Origin: CAWVWD01 sp965662365
GTDB taxonomy: Bacteria > Bacteroidota > Bacteroidia > Chitinophagales > Saprospiraceae
DNA: 63,235 nucleotides
Assembly: GCA_965662365.1 (NCBI GenBank)
Contig: CBFIHR010000019.1
Coordinates: 1 to 63,235 of the forward strand
Reading direction: 5' to 3'
Positions 40,959-49,089 of this stretch are shown here, piece by piece (the stretch's first letter is position 1; each line of letters starts with the position of its first letter). The notes beneath the pieces are model-generated. The model made no database searches. It was not told the DNA's origin and saw only the letters and a list, made by a program, of their open reading frames with translations. Made by a program: the position numbers and the translations under genes.

Positions 40959-43900
40959 TTAAAAAGTAGCATTAATTGAAATACCGAAGTTACGGGTAGA
41001 TGGTAATTGAGTACTCTCAAAACCATTCACAAAACGACCACCACGAATAGAGTAAGTCTCAGGGTCTATTGATGGTACTTCACTGAATAACAATAGGTTA
41101 CGACCAACCAAAGCGATATTCAAACCATTAAAACCTAAACCACTGACTGCGTCATCGCTGAAGCGGTATGCGATACGTACTTCACGTAATTTTACGTAAG
41201 TAGCATCAAATAATGCAGACTCGATATTATCACGTCTAAATCCATTTCCGTAGTAAGCATAGAAGTAATCACGAGGCGAAACTTCTGTTGTATTTGCACC
41301 TCCGTCAATATCTACACCTGGACCAACAATTCCACCTTCATCTACTAAATCGTAAACAGGTTCACCGTTTCCATCATAAGAAATATTATAAATTTCACGA
41401 CCTTCTAATGACGAAATTGGTAAATTCGGGTCGTCATTGTTCGTAATCGCTCCACTTGTATTCATCAAAGCGTGTGTACGAGAGAAGATTTTTCCACCAA
41501 AAGAACCATCGAATAAAAATCCGAATGATAAGTTTTTGTAAGAAAAAGTATTGTACAAACCAGCACGTAAATATGGCTGATAAGAACCAACAATTGACTT
41601 CTCTTCTGTAATTAATGGTAAACCATTTTCGTGAATGATTTCACCGTTTTCATTACGTTGGAAAGTCAATCCACGTAATTGACCTAATAATTCACCCTCA
41701 ACGGCAACTAAGTCCAAACCTGCTGTACCACCATCATTCGGGAACATATTTGCTACCATCGGATAGTTATCTTTCACACCTTCTGGCAATGACTCAACGA
41801 TGGCACGGTTATGCCCTAAGTTCAAGGTTACGTCCCAGTTTAAGCCATTTTGATTGCTGATTGCTGTTGCAGAAAGTGCTACTTCTACTCCTCGGTTACT
41901 AATTTCACCAGCATTTGTCAAGCGAGTATTCTTACCAGAAGTCGTTGCGACCGGCAATAAAATAATCTGATTCTTTGACAACATTGAGTAGTACGTTGCG
42001 TCTAAACGCAAACGATTATTCAAGAAACGAATATCGATACCCGCCTCGAATGAAGTTGTCCGCTCAGGTAATAAATTCGGATTTCCAGCCAGAGAGTTCA
42101 CGCTAAATGCTGAATTTGTACCAAATAATGCTTCGGGTGTATAATAATTACTCAACAAATAAGGATCTGTATCATTACCAACTTCGGCATACGCCAAACG
42201 AGCTTTCAGGAATGATAATGGTGAATTCACACCCAAATTCATTTTTTCAGAAAGTACAGCACTCAACGAAGCTGACGGATAGAAATAAGAGTTATTTCCA
42301 GTCGGTAAAGTACTTGACACATCATTACGACCTGTAATATCTAAGTACAAAAAGTTGTCATACGCCAAAGTCGCCATACCGAAAAGACTATTAATTCCCT
42401 TTTCTGCTCTTTGATTTTCAACTAATACATTCGAACGATTATTCGTCAAGCTATAAATACTCGGATCCGTTCCGTGTAACAATAATTGTGGATTGTTAGC
42501 ATACAAAAAGTTCGATTGCTGACGCATGATATTTCCACCAGCTTTCAAATCGACCTGAAACTTAGAACCACTCAAGCGGTCTGTATTCCATGATAATAAA
42601 AACTCATTATTCGTCTCCATGAATGATAATTCATCTTCACGATAAGAACCATTTAAGACTGCTTTTGTCGAAGGCGCACGGCGATACTGACGCTGCTCGT
42701 CTTTTACGTCAGCACCAAAACGGTAACGGAAAGAGAAATTTGGTGTGAAATTGTACGTCAAGACCGCATTACCAATCACCCGATTTTCCTGAAAAGAGTT
42801 CGTATTTTCGTTTGTAATCAAATAAGGATTATTCACCCAAAGCTCTTCCGAATAGCGTTGTTCAATACCTTCCAAACCAGGTTTCCAATAATTCTGCATA
42901 TCGTCAATCGCTACCTGACGAGGATACCACAACCAACCGTACATAATAGATGAAGATTCATCATAACCAGCATTCGGTACATTATCCGAGCCACTACGTA
43001 CATACATTGCATTCAAGCGAACATCTAAGCGATCATTCATCATTTTTTGTCCCATACTTGCCGAAAAAGTATTTCTTTTCAAGTTCGTATTCGGTACAAC
43101 ACCTTGACGGCTTGTATTCGTGTAAGACAATCTAAAATCGCCACTTTCTGACTGATTCGCAATAGCAATATTATTCGTAGAAGTAATCCCTGTTTGGAAA
43201 AAGTCACGAATATTGCCAGGGGCTGCCGTAAACGGCACCGCTTCACCGTCAGAGTTCCATTGCTTAATCGGTGTCCCATCTAAACGAGGTCCCCAATTCT
43301 CACCAAAAGCATCGTAATAGTCTCCGGTGTAAGTTACACCACCATTATAACTATATCGACCGTAACCTCCGACACCATATTCATTTTGAAAATCAGGCAG
43401 TTTCAAAATAGTTTCAAAATTAGTCGTCGAGCTCAAACTTACTTGCCAACCTTTTTTACTATCATTTTTACCAGTCTTAGTCGTAATTAAAATAACGCCA
43501 TTTGCAGCACGAGAACCATACAATGCCGAAGCAGCTGGTCCTTTCAATACTGAGATGGAAGCAATATCGGCAGGGTTAACAACTTGAGAGGCATTACCAA
43601 AGTCAATTGTTGTCGAGCCATTCAGTCCATCACCCGGACTATACAAACCGTTAGTAATCGGAATACCATTAACAACAAATAAGGCTTGATTTCTTCCCGA
43701 AAGTGAAGATTCCCCCCGAATCGTCACATTCGCTGAAGCAGTAGGACCATTACTACTACCTGTAATGAAAACACCAGCGACTTTACCCGAAAGTGCATTT
43801 GTGAAGTTAGTAGATGGCACTTCCGAAACTTGCTTACCGTCAATCTCTTGAACAGCATAACCCAAAGATTTTTTATCTCGACTGATACTTAAACCCGTTA

Positions 43901-44261
43901 CAACGACTTCGTCTATCAGAACAGACTCGCTCATACTTACATCAATCGTTGTTCGCCCATTAATCGGCACTTCTTGCTGTGCATAGCCGATATAAGAAAA
44001 CACTAAAACACCTGTTCCATCAGGAACTGTAATACTGTAATTTCCATCAAAATCCGTTGCGACCCCTTTTGACGGGTCACTTTCCAAGTAAACATTTGCA
44101 CTAATCAGACCTTCGCCTGTTGTGCCATCTGTCACTGTTCCTGTAATCGTTATTTGAGCAATCGAAAAATTCGCCCAAAACATCGTCAATGCTACAATTG
44201 TAGTCGTTTTTACACATTTTTTAATCTTAGAATTTTGTAGTAATTCTTTCAATACTCCCAT
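40959..44261 (-). CDS. SusC/RagA-family TonB-linked outer-membrane protein
   Basis: The TonB-dependent barrel that works with the adjacent SusD-like lipoprotein. The leader contains the hydrophobic stretch TTTIVALTMFWANFSIAQ. The CarboxypepD_reg-like domain begins ITITGTVTDGTTGEGLISANVYL, and the plug shows ALSGKVAGVFITGSS, NVTIRGESSLSGRNQALFVVNGIPI and SVLKGPAASALYGSRAANGVILITTK. The barrel ends TRNFGISINATF. The frame is open to an ATG at 44348, but I chose the ATG at 44261. The longer version would place a probable promoter and operator (44311-44378) inside the coding region, and its N-terminus is not a typical leader. The chosen protein is 1100 residues. Confidence 0.95.
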   Translation of the reverse strand: MGVLKELLQNSKIKKCVKTTTIVALTMFWANFSIAQITITGTVTDGTTGEGLISANVYLESDPSKGVATDFDGNYSITVPDGTGVLVFSYIGYAQQEVPINGRTTIDVSMSESVLIDEVVVTGLSISRDKKSLGYAVQEIDGKQVSEVPSTNFTNALSGKVAGVFITGSSNGPTASANVTIRGESSLSGRNQALFVVNGIPITNGLYSPGDGLNGSTTIDFGNASQVVNPADIASISVLKGPAASALYGSRAANGVILITTKTGKNDSKKGWQVSLSSTTNFETILKLPDFQNEYGVGGYGRYSYNGGVTYTGDYYDAFGENWGPRLDGTPIKQWNSDGEAVPFTAAPGNIRDFFQTGITSTNNIAIANQSESGDFRLSYTNTSRQGVVPNTNLKRNTFSASMGQKMMNDRLDVRLNAMYVRSGSDNVPNAGYDESSSIMYGWLWYPRQVAIDDMQNYWKPGLEGIEQRYSEELWVNNPYLITNENTNSFQENRVIGNAVLTYNFTPNFSFRYRFGADVKDEQRQYRRAPSTKAVLNGSYREDELSFMETNNEFLLSWNTDRLSGSKFQVDLKAGGNIMRQQSNFLYANNPQLLLHGTDPSIYSLTNNRSNVLVENQRAEKGINSLFGMATLAYDNFLYLDITGRNDVSSTLPTGNNSYFYPSASLSAVLSEKMNLGVNSPLSFLKARLAYAEVGNDTDPYLLSNYYTPEALFGTNSAFSVNSLAGNPNLLPERTTSFEAGIDIRFLNNRLRLDATYYSMLSKNQIILLPVATTSGKNTRLTNAGEISNRGVEVALSATAISNQNGLNWDVTLNLGHNRAIVESLPEGVKDNYPMVANMFPNDGGTAGLDLVAVEGELLGQLRGLTFQRNENGEIIHENGLPLITEEKSIVGSYQPYLRAGLYNTFSYKNLSFGFLFDGSFGGKIFSRTHALMNTSGAITNNDDPNLPISSLEGREIYNISYDGNGEPVYDLVDEGGIVGPGVDIDGGANTTEVSPRDYFYAYYGNGFRRDNIESALFDATYVKLREVRIAYRFSDDAVSGLGFNGLNIALVGRNLLLFSEVPSIDPETYSIRGGRFVNGFESTQLPSTRNFGISINATF

Positions 44262-44310
44262 AAATATTTGTTTGGTTAAATAATAAACTAATAAAGGGAA
44301 TATAAGGAAT

Positions 44311-44336
44311 AAAATAGTTTCTACAGAAACTATTTT
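44311..44336. promoter_or_regulatory. MarR-type operator palindrome upstream of susC (copy 1)
   Basis: AAAATAGTTTCT and its exact reverse complement AGAAACTATTTT are separated by 2 bases. The site lies just downstream of the predicted susC transcription start, where a bound repressor would block initiation or elongation. Related copies lie at 44454-44471 and 45072-45089, around marR. Confidence 0.6.
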
Positions 44337-44347
44337 ATAAAAAGGCA

Positions 44348-44377
44348 TAAATTTACAATATCATCATATGTAAACAA
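44348..44377 (-). promoter_or_regulatory. Candidate promoter of the susC-susD operon
   Basis: On the minus strand TTG (44375-44377) and TAAATTTA (44348-44355, one base off TAnnTTTG) are exactly 19 bases apart. The palindrome at 44311-44336 follows immediately. Confidence 0.45.
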
Positions 44378-44453
44378 TTGATAATCAAATATTTTAAAGC
44401 AACAAAAAAAAATAATAAATATCAGAGAAAATACTATATTAGATAGATACAAC

Positions 44454-44471
44454 TACTTTCAACAGAAACTA
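44454..44471. promoter_or_regulatory. Degenerate operator palindrome (copy 2) overlapping the marR stop
   Basis: TACTTTCAACAGAAACTA has a perfect right half (AGAAACTA) and a 6-of-8 left half relative to the susC palindrome. It lies between marR and susC. Confidence 0.4.
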
Positions 44472-44969
44472 TTCATCTTTATCCTGTGGGATATTTGTAC
44501 CACCGACTACAATAGGACTTGCGTCAACAGCTTCTATATCTAAAAAGTCTATAATAAGTTCAAAAGCATTTTGGAGTTCAACAATGCTTTCAGGTGATAA
44601 TTGCGATAATCGTTGTGTTAATAATTCGTGTAATAGCAGCGGCGTTTCCTTTAAGAAGTTTAGCCCTTTTACTGTCAAGACGATGTTAGTGCTTCGTTTA
44701 TCCTTATCCGATGGCGTTTTCGCTATCCAACCTTTTGACTCTAAGCGAGTTATGATACCTGTAACTGTACTTGAATTGAGTGTTAAATAGTTTTTTATAG
44801 CTTTACCAGTCGATTGATAATTAGGTTGTTTTTGTAAGAAAGTAAGTGTCAAAAGTTGAGGTATGCTCACATCATATTTCTTTTGGATACGTTTTGTTTC
44901 CAAATTCACAGAGCGAACAATTTTTCGGATATAAATTAAAATATCTGTATAATCTATATTTTCTTTCAA
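44469..44969 (-). CDS. MarR-family transcriptional regulator
   Basis: A dimeric winged-helix DNA-binding protein that usually represses nearby genes and is released by a small ligand. The fold is clear: the N-terminal dimer helix, then SIPQLLTLTFLQKQPNYQSTGKAI, the recognition helix NSSTVTGIITRLESKGWIAKTPS, and the wing DKDKRSTNIVLTVKGLNFLKET. No ATG is available before the fold, so the start is a TTG at 44969. An in-frame stop lies a few codons upstream. Downstream on the same strand is the SusC/SusD pair. Palindromes of one type sit before susC, at the marR end and upstream of marR, so it probably controls both itself and the SusCD genes. Confidence 0.93.
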   Translation of the reverse strand: MKENIDYTDILIYIRKIVRSVNLETKRIQKKYDVSIPQLLTLTFLQKQPNYQSTGKAIKNYLTLNSSTVTGIITRLESKGWIAKTPSDKDKRSTNIVLTVKGLNFLKETPLLLHELLTQRLSQLSPESIVELQNAFELIIDFLDIEAVDASPIVVGGTNIPQDKDE

Positions 44970-45071
44970 AATGTGTGTAATTCGTATTCAATATATTTCA
45001 AAAACGCAAGATAGGTTTTATTTTGTTTAGAGCAACGTTATAAAACAGTCATTTTTATCAAAAAATTAGAT

Positions 45072-45089
45072 TAGTTCTAACAGAACCTA
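45072..45089. promoter_or_regulatory. Operator palindrome upstream of marR (copy 3)
   Basis: TAGTTCTAACAGAACCTA matches the susC palindrome with one base missing in each half. It lies about 100 bases before the marR start, consistent with autoregulation. Confidence 0.45.
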
Positions 45090-45144
45090 TTTAAAAAAAG
45101 CAGGGAGTTGGAATATAAAATAGACTTCTATTAATCGATAAAAA

Positions 45145-45180
45145 TAGTTCTCTGAAAAACTATATAATTTCAGAGAACTA
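45145..45180. terminator. Hairpin after aceA
   Basis: Perfect 13-base arms TAGTTCTCTGAAA/TTTCAGAGAACTA enclose a 10-base loop, 43 bases past the aceA stop. The outer TAGTTCT/AGAACTA words resemble the MarR palindromes, so a dual role is possible. Confidence 0.6.
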
Positions 45181-45222
45181 AATTAAATTCATTAATGCTT
45201 ACACTGAAATAGGACGATTATT

Positions 45223-46815
45223 TTAAACCAAAACTGGTGCTTCCACTACTTCAAACTGATTACTCGTATTTTTTGCCCCTCCGGCTTTTAATGCTTTATC
45301 GCCTGCAAAGAATGTTTTGTGGTCATCTCCTAAGTCTGAACCTGCCATACGCTGATGCTTCACACAAGCAACCCCTTTACGGATCTCTTGACGTTGCACA
45401 CCTAATACATACGCCAACATTCCTTCCTCACCGAAGTAACCTTCAACTAAGTCATTCATGTGTAAAGCGGTGGTGTGATAAGTTGGCAACGTAATTAAAT
45501 GATGGAAAATACCAGCTTTCGCTGAACCTTCTTTTTGAAAATTCAAAATCATAGCATCTGCAAAATCAGATAAAGGCGTTCCGTCATATTTGACTTCCAT
45601 TAATTTATCCCGATCGTAAAAAGACATATCCTCACCAGCTTCCTGCATTGCATCGAATGCTTGTTGACGGAAATTTAGTGTCCAATTGAAAGAAGGCGAA
45701 TTGTTATACACCAATTTTGCATTTGGAATAACCGCTCGCACACGATTCACCATCTGAGCGATTTGTCCAACGTGAGGCGTAGGCGTTTCAATCCACAATA
45801 AATCTGCACCATTTTGCAAACTCGTGATACAATCCAATACAACTCGGTCGATGTTCGTACCAGCACGAAACTTGTACAAACCATTCGGTAAACGCACAGG
45901 ACGAACTAATTTTCCATTACGTTTTAATAAAACATCATCATCATTCGCATCTGCAATAGAAATTTCTTCTGCTTCCACAAAATCTAAATATTGAGATGGT
46001 AAATCTCCTTTCTCTGATGAAACAGGCAGTTTCTGTGTCAAACCAGCACCTTCAGAATCGGTACGTGCGACAATCACACCATCATCAACCCCCAATTCCA
46101 AAAAGGCAGCACGAACAGCGTTTAATTTTGCAATAAAATCTTCGTGCGGAACCGTCACTTTTCCATCTTGATGACCACATTGTTTGGCATCCGAAACTTG
46201 ATTTTCGATTTGAATCGCACACGCACCAGCTTCAATCATTTTTTTAGCCAATAAATAAGTCGCTTCTTCGTTCCCAAAACCTGCATCAATATCCGCAATA
46301 ATCGGAACAACGTGTGTTTCAAAATTATCAATTTGCTCTTGAACATCTTCGCCTGCTTCTAATCGACGGAATAAATCATTCAACTCAATTGCATCTGCTT
46401 GACGCAAAAAAGTATAAATTTCCTCAATCAACTTCGGGACGACCGTTTTTTCGTGCATTGATTGATCCGGCAAAGGGCCAAACTCCGAACGCAGAGCAGC
46501 AACCATCCAACCAGATAAATAAATGTAGCGTTTTGCCGTTGTGCCATGATGTTTTTTGACAGCAATCATTTTTTGCTGTGCCACAAATCCATGCCAACAA
46601 CCCAACGATTGTGTATAATTTGCAGGATTTGCATCATAGTCTGCCATATCACGACGCATAATTGCAGCGTTGTGTTTTGCAATATCCAGACCAGTTCTAA
46701 AACGGTTTTGAACAATCATACGTGCTGCATTTTGAGGATTAATCGCAGCCCAAGTATCTCCGTACTTTGCTTTTAATGAACGTACTTTTTCAAATGCTGA
46801 TAAATAAATTGACAT
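45223..46815 (-). CDS. aceA: Isocitrate lyase
   Basis: This cleaves isocitrate to succinate and glyoxylate, the first glyoxylate-shunt step for growth on acetate or fatty acids. The signature with the catalytic cysteine is KQCGHQDGKVTVPHEDF near residue 210. Substrate and metal contacts lie in DIDAGFGNEEATYLLAKKMIEAGACAIQIENQ and VIVARTDSEGAGL. With about 530 residues it belongs to the longer bacterial form, not the 430-residue E. coli form. The ATG at 46815 (MSIYLSAFEKVRSLKAKYGDTW) is preferred over a TTG at 46839. It lies downstream of aceB on the same strand after about 300 bases with its own regulatory motifs. Confidence 0.98.
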   Translation of the reverse strand: MSIYLSAFEKVRSLKAKYGDTWAAINPQNAARMIVQNRFRTGLDIAKHNAAIMRRDMADYDANPANYTQSLGCWHGFVAQQKMIAVKKHHGTTAKRYIYLSGWMVAALRSEFGPLPDQSMHEKTVVPKLIEEIYTFLRQADAIELNDLFRRLEAGEDVQEQIDNFETHVVPIIADIDAGFGNEEATYLLAKKMIEAGACAIQIENQVSDAKQCGHQDGKVTVPHEDFIAKLNAVRAAFLELGVDDGVIVARTDSEGAGLTQKLPVSSEKGDLPSQYLDFVEAEEISIADANDDDVLLKRNGKLVRPVRLPNGLYKFRAGTNIDRVVLDCITSLQNGADLLWIETPTPHVGQIAQMVNRVRAVIPNAKLVYNNSPSFNWTLNFRQQAFDAMQEAGEDMSFYDRDKLMEVKYDGTPLSDFADAMILNFQKEGSAKAGIFHHLITLPTYHTTALHMNDLVEGYFGEEGMLAYVLGVQRQEIRKGVACVKHQRMAGSDLGDDHKTFFAGDKALKAGGAKNTSNQFEVVEAPVLV

Positions 46816-46877
46816 GATAATTTTAGTTTTGTAGAGCAAATGCCTGTCCCCAAATCTCCGGAAACACTACCTTTGCC

Positions 46878-46960
46878 TTTTGTTAGTGAAAATATTAGTT
46901 ATGGACATAGTTTGTCCATTAGGTGAAAACTGTGTTTTACCTTTATGTAATTTTGTTAGT
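46878..46960 (-). promoter_or_regulatory. aceA upstream motifs shared with aceB
   Basis: TTTTGTTAGT (plus strand) occurs at 46878-46887 and 46951-46960, and again 19 bases before aceB (48762). Between the two copies lies a palindrome ATGGACA-N5-TGTCCAT (46901-46919). This suggests shared control of the two glyoxylate-shunt genes. Confidence 0.45.
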
Positions 46961-46992
46961 AATAAATTTGAATCTAAAAACCAGAGCTACTA

Positions 46993-47103
46993 CGTCATCC
47001 CAATCCCGATATTTTAAGAGAATTTTCCATAATTTTATAGAATCATTCTCTATAAAGCCGAGTCCTGTCGCCTTTAGGAGATTACGACCTGCCTCAGAAT
47101 GAC
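46993..47103. repeat. Probable degenerate dispersed repeat in the aceB-aceA spacer
   Basis: On the minus strand the segment starts GTCATTCTGAGGCAGG and ends GGGATGAC, so its ends are imperfect inverted repeats, and it has an inner AGAGAAT/ATTCTCT pair. Its wording resembles the GTCATTC...GAATGAC intergenic repeats common in Bacteroidota genomes. Copy number cannot be seen from one window. Confidence 0.4.
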
Positions 47104-47123
47104 AGAATAGTTTCAGTTCTTAT

Positions 47124-48743
47124 CTACTTAATGTACTTGTAAGCCTCCAATGTCAAGAAGTCAGGAAAATCCTTGTCTTTCAGCAAAAAATTAAAAATCT
47201 CAACCGCTTCTGTGAAACGACCACTGTTATAACGTTCTACACCGACATAATTTTCAATATTTTTCAGTTCTTGTGGTATGAGCGAATCAATCATTTCTTG
47301 TGTAATAACTTCGCCTGTATCCGTTATTGAACTATTTTGAATCCATTGCCAAAGCTGTGTTCGGGAAATTTCGGCTGTTGCTGCGTCTTCCATCTTGTGA
47401 TACAAAGCCGCTGCCCCATTTCCTTGCAACCAACTTTCGATATATAAAATACTGACATTGATATTTTCACGAATTCCTTTCTCGGTAATCGTACCTTGCG
47501 GAACAGCTAATAAATCGGCTGCTGTCACTTGCACATCTAAACGTTTGTTGTCAATCTGATTGGCATTCGGCATATATTCATCAAAAATATCCATTGCTGT
47601 CTTGACCAAACCTGGATGAGCCACCCAGCTACCATCGTGTCCGTCTTTTGCTTCACGCAATTTGTCAGCAGCTACTTTTTGTAATGCTGCTTCGTTTGCC
47701 GCAACGTCATTTTTAATCGGAACTTGAGCCGCCATTCCACCCATCGCGAATGCTCCTCGTCGGTGACACGTTTTTATTAGTAATTCGGAGTACGATTTCA
47801 TACAGCGAACATTCATAGTGACTTGACCTCGATCAGGCATAACAAACTCGCTGTGATTGCGGAAACGCTTAATAAATGAGAAAATATAATCCCAACGACC
47901 ACAATTCAAACCCGCTGAATGTTGACGTAATTCCCAAAGAATTTCGTCCATTTGAAAAGCAGCCAAAATTGTTTCTAACAGTACAGTTGCCTTAATTGTG
48001 CCTTGTGCAATGCCCAATTCTTTTTGTGCAAATACAAAAACAGAATTCCACAAACGAGCTTCTAAGTGATGTTCTAATTTTGGCAAATAAAAGTAAACGC
48101 CACCGCCTTGATTGACCAATTCTTGAGCATTATGAAAGAAATACAAACCAAAGTCAAACAACGAACCGCTTATCAATTCGCCATCAATCATCATATTTTT
48201 TTCGTCCAAATGCCAACCTCTCGGACGAACCATCAAGGTTGCAGTTTCGTCATTCAATTTGTAAAATTTACCACTTTTAGGATTCGTAAACGAAATGTTT
48301 TTACGAATCGCATCACGCAAATTGATTTGTCCTTCTACATTGTTTGACCAGGTCGGTGAGTTCGCATCTTCAAAATCTGCCATAAAAACCTTTGCACCAG
48401 AATTAAGTGCGTTAATCACCATTTTTCTGTCCACAGGGCCAGTGATTTCGACTCGTCTATCTTGTAGATTTTCGGGAACAGGTTCGACTTGCCAATCGGC
48501 ATTTCTGATATGTTCCGTTTCTTTTAAGAATGTTGGAAATTTCCCTTGATTGATTTCCTCTTGTACGATCAGTCGATTTGCTAATAGTTGTTTCCGAATC
48601 GGATTGAACCAACGATGCAAACTCGTAATAAATGCCAACGCTTCAGGAGTTAAAATTTCCGCATAACTTTCGTCAAAAGTACCAGTTATACGAACGCCTT
48701 TTGGCGTTTGGTAGGTTTGCGTTTTTTCCGCAGTCGCCATCAT
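47124..48743 (-). CDS. aceB: Malate synthase (A-type)
   Basis: This condenses glyoxylate with acetyl-CoA to malate, the second glyoxylate-shunt step. Landmarks are the N-terminal FITSLHRWFNPIRKQLL, the glyoxylate and metal region (FMADFEDANSPTW), and MVRPRGWH with the conserved arginine. KATVLLETILAAFQMDEILWELR carries an active-site glutamate, and GRWDYIFSFIKRF follows. GSWVAHPGLV and a C-terminal helical plug complete the fold. Its 539 residues match isoform A. The first two codons are both ATG. It precedes aceA and has a cluster of palindromes upstream. Confidence 0.98.
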   Translation of the reverse strand: MMATAEKTQTYQTPKGVRITGTFDESYAEILTPEALAFITSLHRWFNPIRKQLLANRLIVQEEINQGKFPTFLKETEHIRNADWQVEPVPENLQDRRVEITGPVDRKMVINALNSGAKVFMADFEDANSPTWSNNVEGQINLRDAIRKNISFTNPKSGKFYKLNDETATLMVRPRGWHLDEKNMMIDGELISGSLFDFGLYFFHNAQELVNQGGGVYFYLPKLEHHLEARLWNSVFVFAQKELGIAQGTIKATVLLETILAAFQMDEILWELRQHSAGLNCGRWDYIFSFIKRFRNHSEFVMPDRGQVTMNVRCMKSYSELLIKTCHRRGAFAMGGMAAQVPIKNDVAANEAALQKVAADKLREAKDGHDGSWVAHPGLVKTAMDIFDEYMPNANQIDNKRLDVQVTAADLLAVPQGTITEKGIRENINVSILYIESWLQGNGAAALYHKMEDAATAEISRTQLWQWIQNSSITDTGEVITQEMIDSLIPQELKNIENYVGVERYNSGRFTEAVEIFNFLLKDKDFPDFLTLEAYKYIK

Positions 48744-48782
48744 AATTATTAGTTTTAGTCTTTTTGTTAGTGTAATTTATCA

Positions 48783-48858
48783 GCGAATTTTCGCTTTGTT
48801 TTACAATTATAATGACTCTAGCGAAAATTCGCAAGTTTTCAGCATACAAATTTTCGCT
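48783..48858. promoter_or_regulatory. Triple GCGAATTTTCGCT operator cluster upstream of aceB
   Basis: GCGAATTTTCGCT at 48783-48795 and its exact reverse complement at 48820-48832 form a large inverted repeat; each arm is itself a near-palindrome (GCGAA-N2-TTCGC). A third partial copy, AATTTTCGCT, lies at 48849-48858. The cluster lies 40 to 115 bases before aceB and looks like multiple sites for one dimeric regulator of the shunt. No candidate regulator gene is in the window. Confidence 0.6.
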
Positions 48859-49007
48859 TTTCTTTTATTGTTTTAACAATAATTAGCAATCGAAATAAAT
48901 TTAATTTCAGAATTTAATTTTAAATATAAATATTTATTAAAATATAAATTGGATATTTATTTATTGTGGCTTTTTTATTCTAAAATGAGTAAATAGGTTC
49001 TCATAAA
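48859..49007. other. AT-rich spacer between aceB control region and degP terminator
   Basis: These 150 AT-rich bases contain no open reading frame of note, no RNA gene and no clear promoter. They complete the 345-base gap between aceB and the protease gene. Confidence 0.5.
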
Positions 49008-49057
49008 AAAAGTTTCTTGTGAAATTTTGAATGTTGACAATCTCACAAGAAACTTTT
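49008..49057 (-). terminator. Rho-independent terminator of the HtrA gene
   Basis: Perfect 15-base arms AAAAGTTTCTTGTGA/TCACAAGAAACTTTT enclose a 20-base loop. On the minus strand the stem runs directly into a run of T residues. It lies about 30 bases after the protease stop. Confidence 0.88.
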
Positions 49058-49089
49058 AAATGATGGCTTTTATTGAATAATGCAAAGAG

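Noticed and set aside
44262..44348. Longer susC start at 44348
   Set aside because: It would put a -33/-7 promoter pair and a perfect operator palindrome in the coding region, and the later ATG gives a normal SusC leader.
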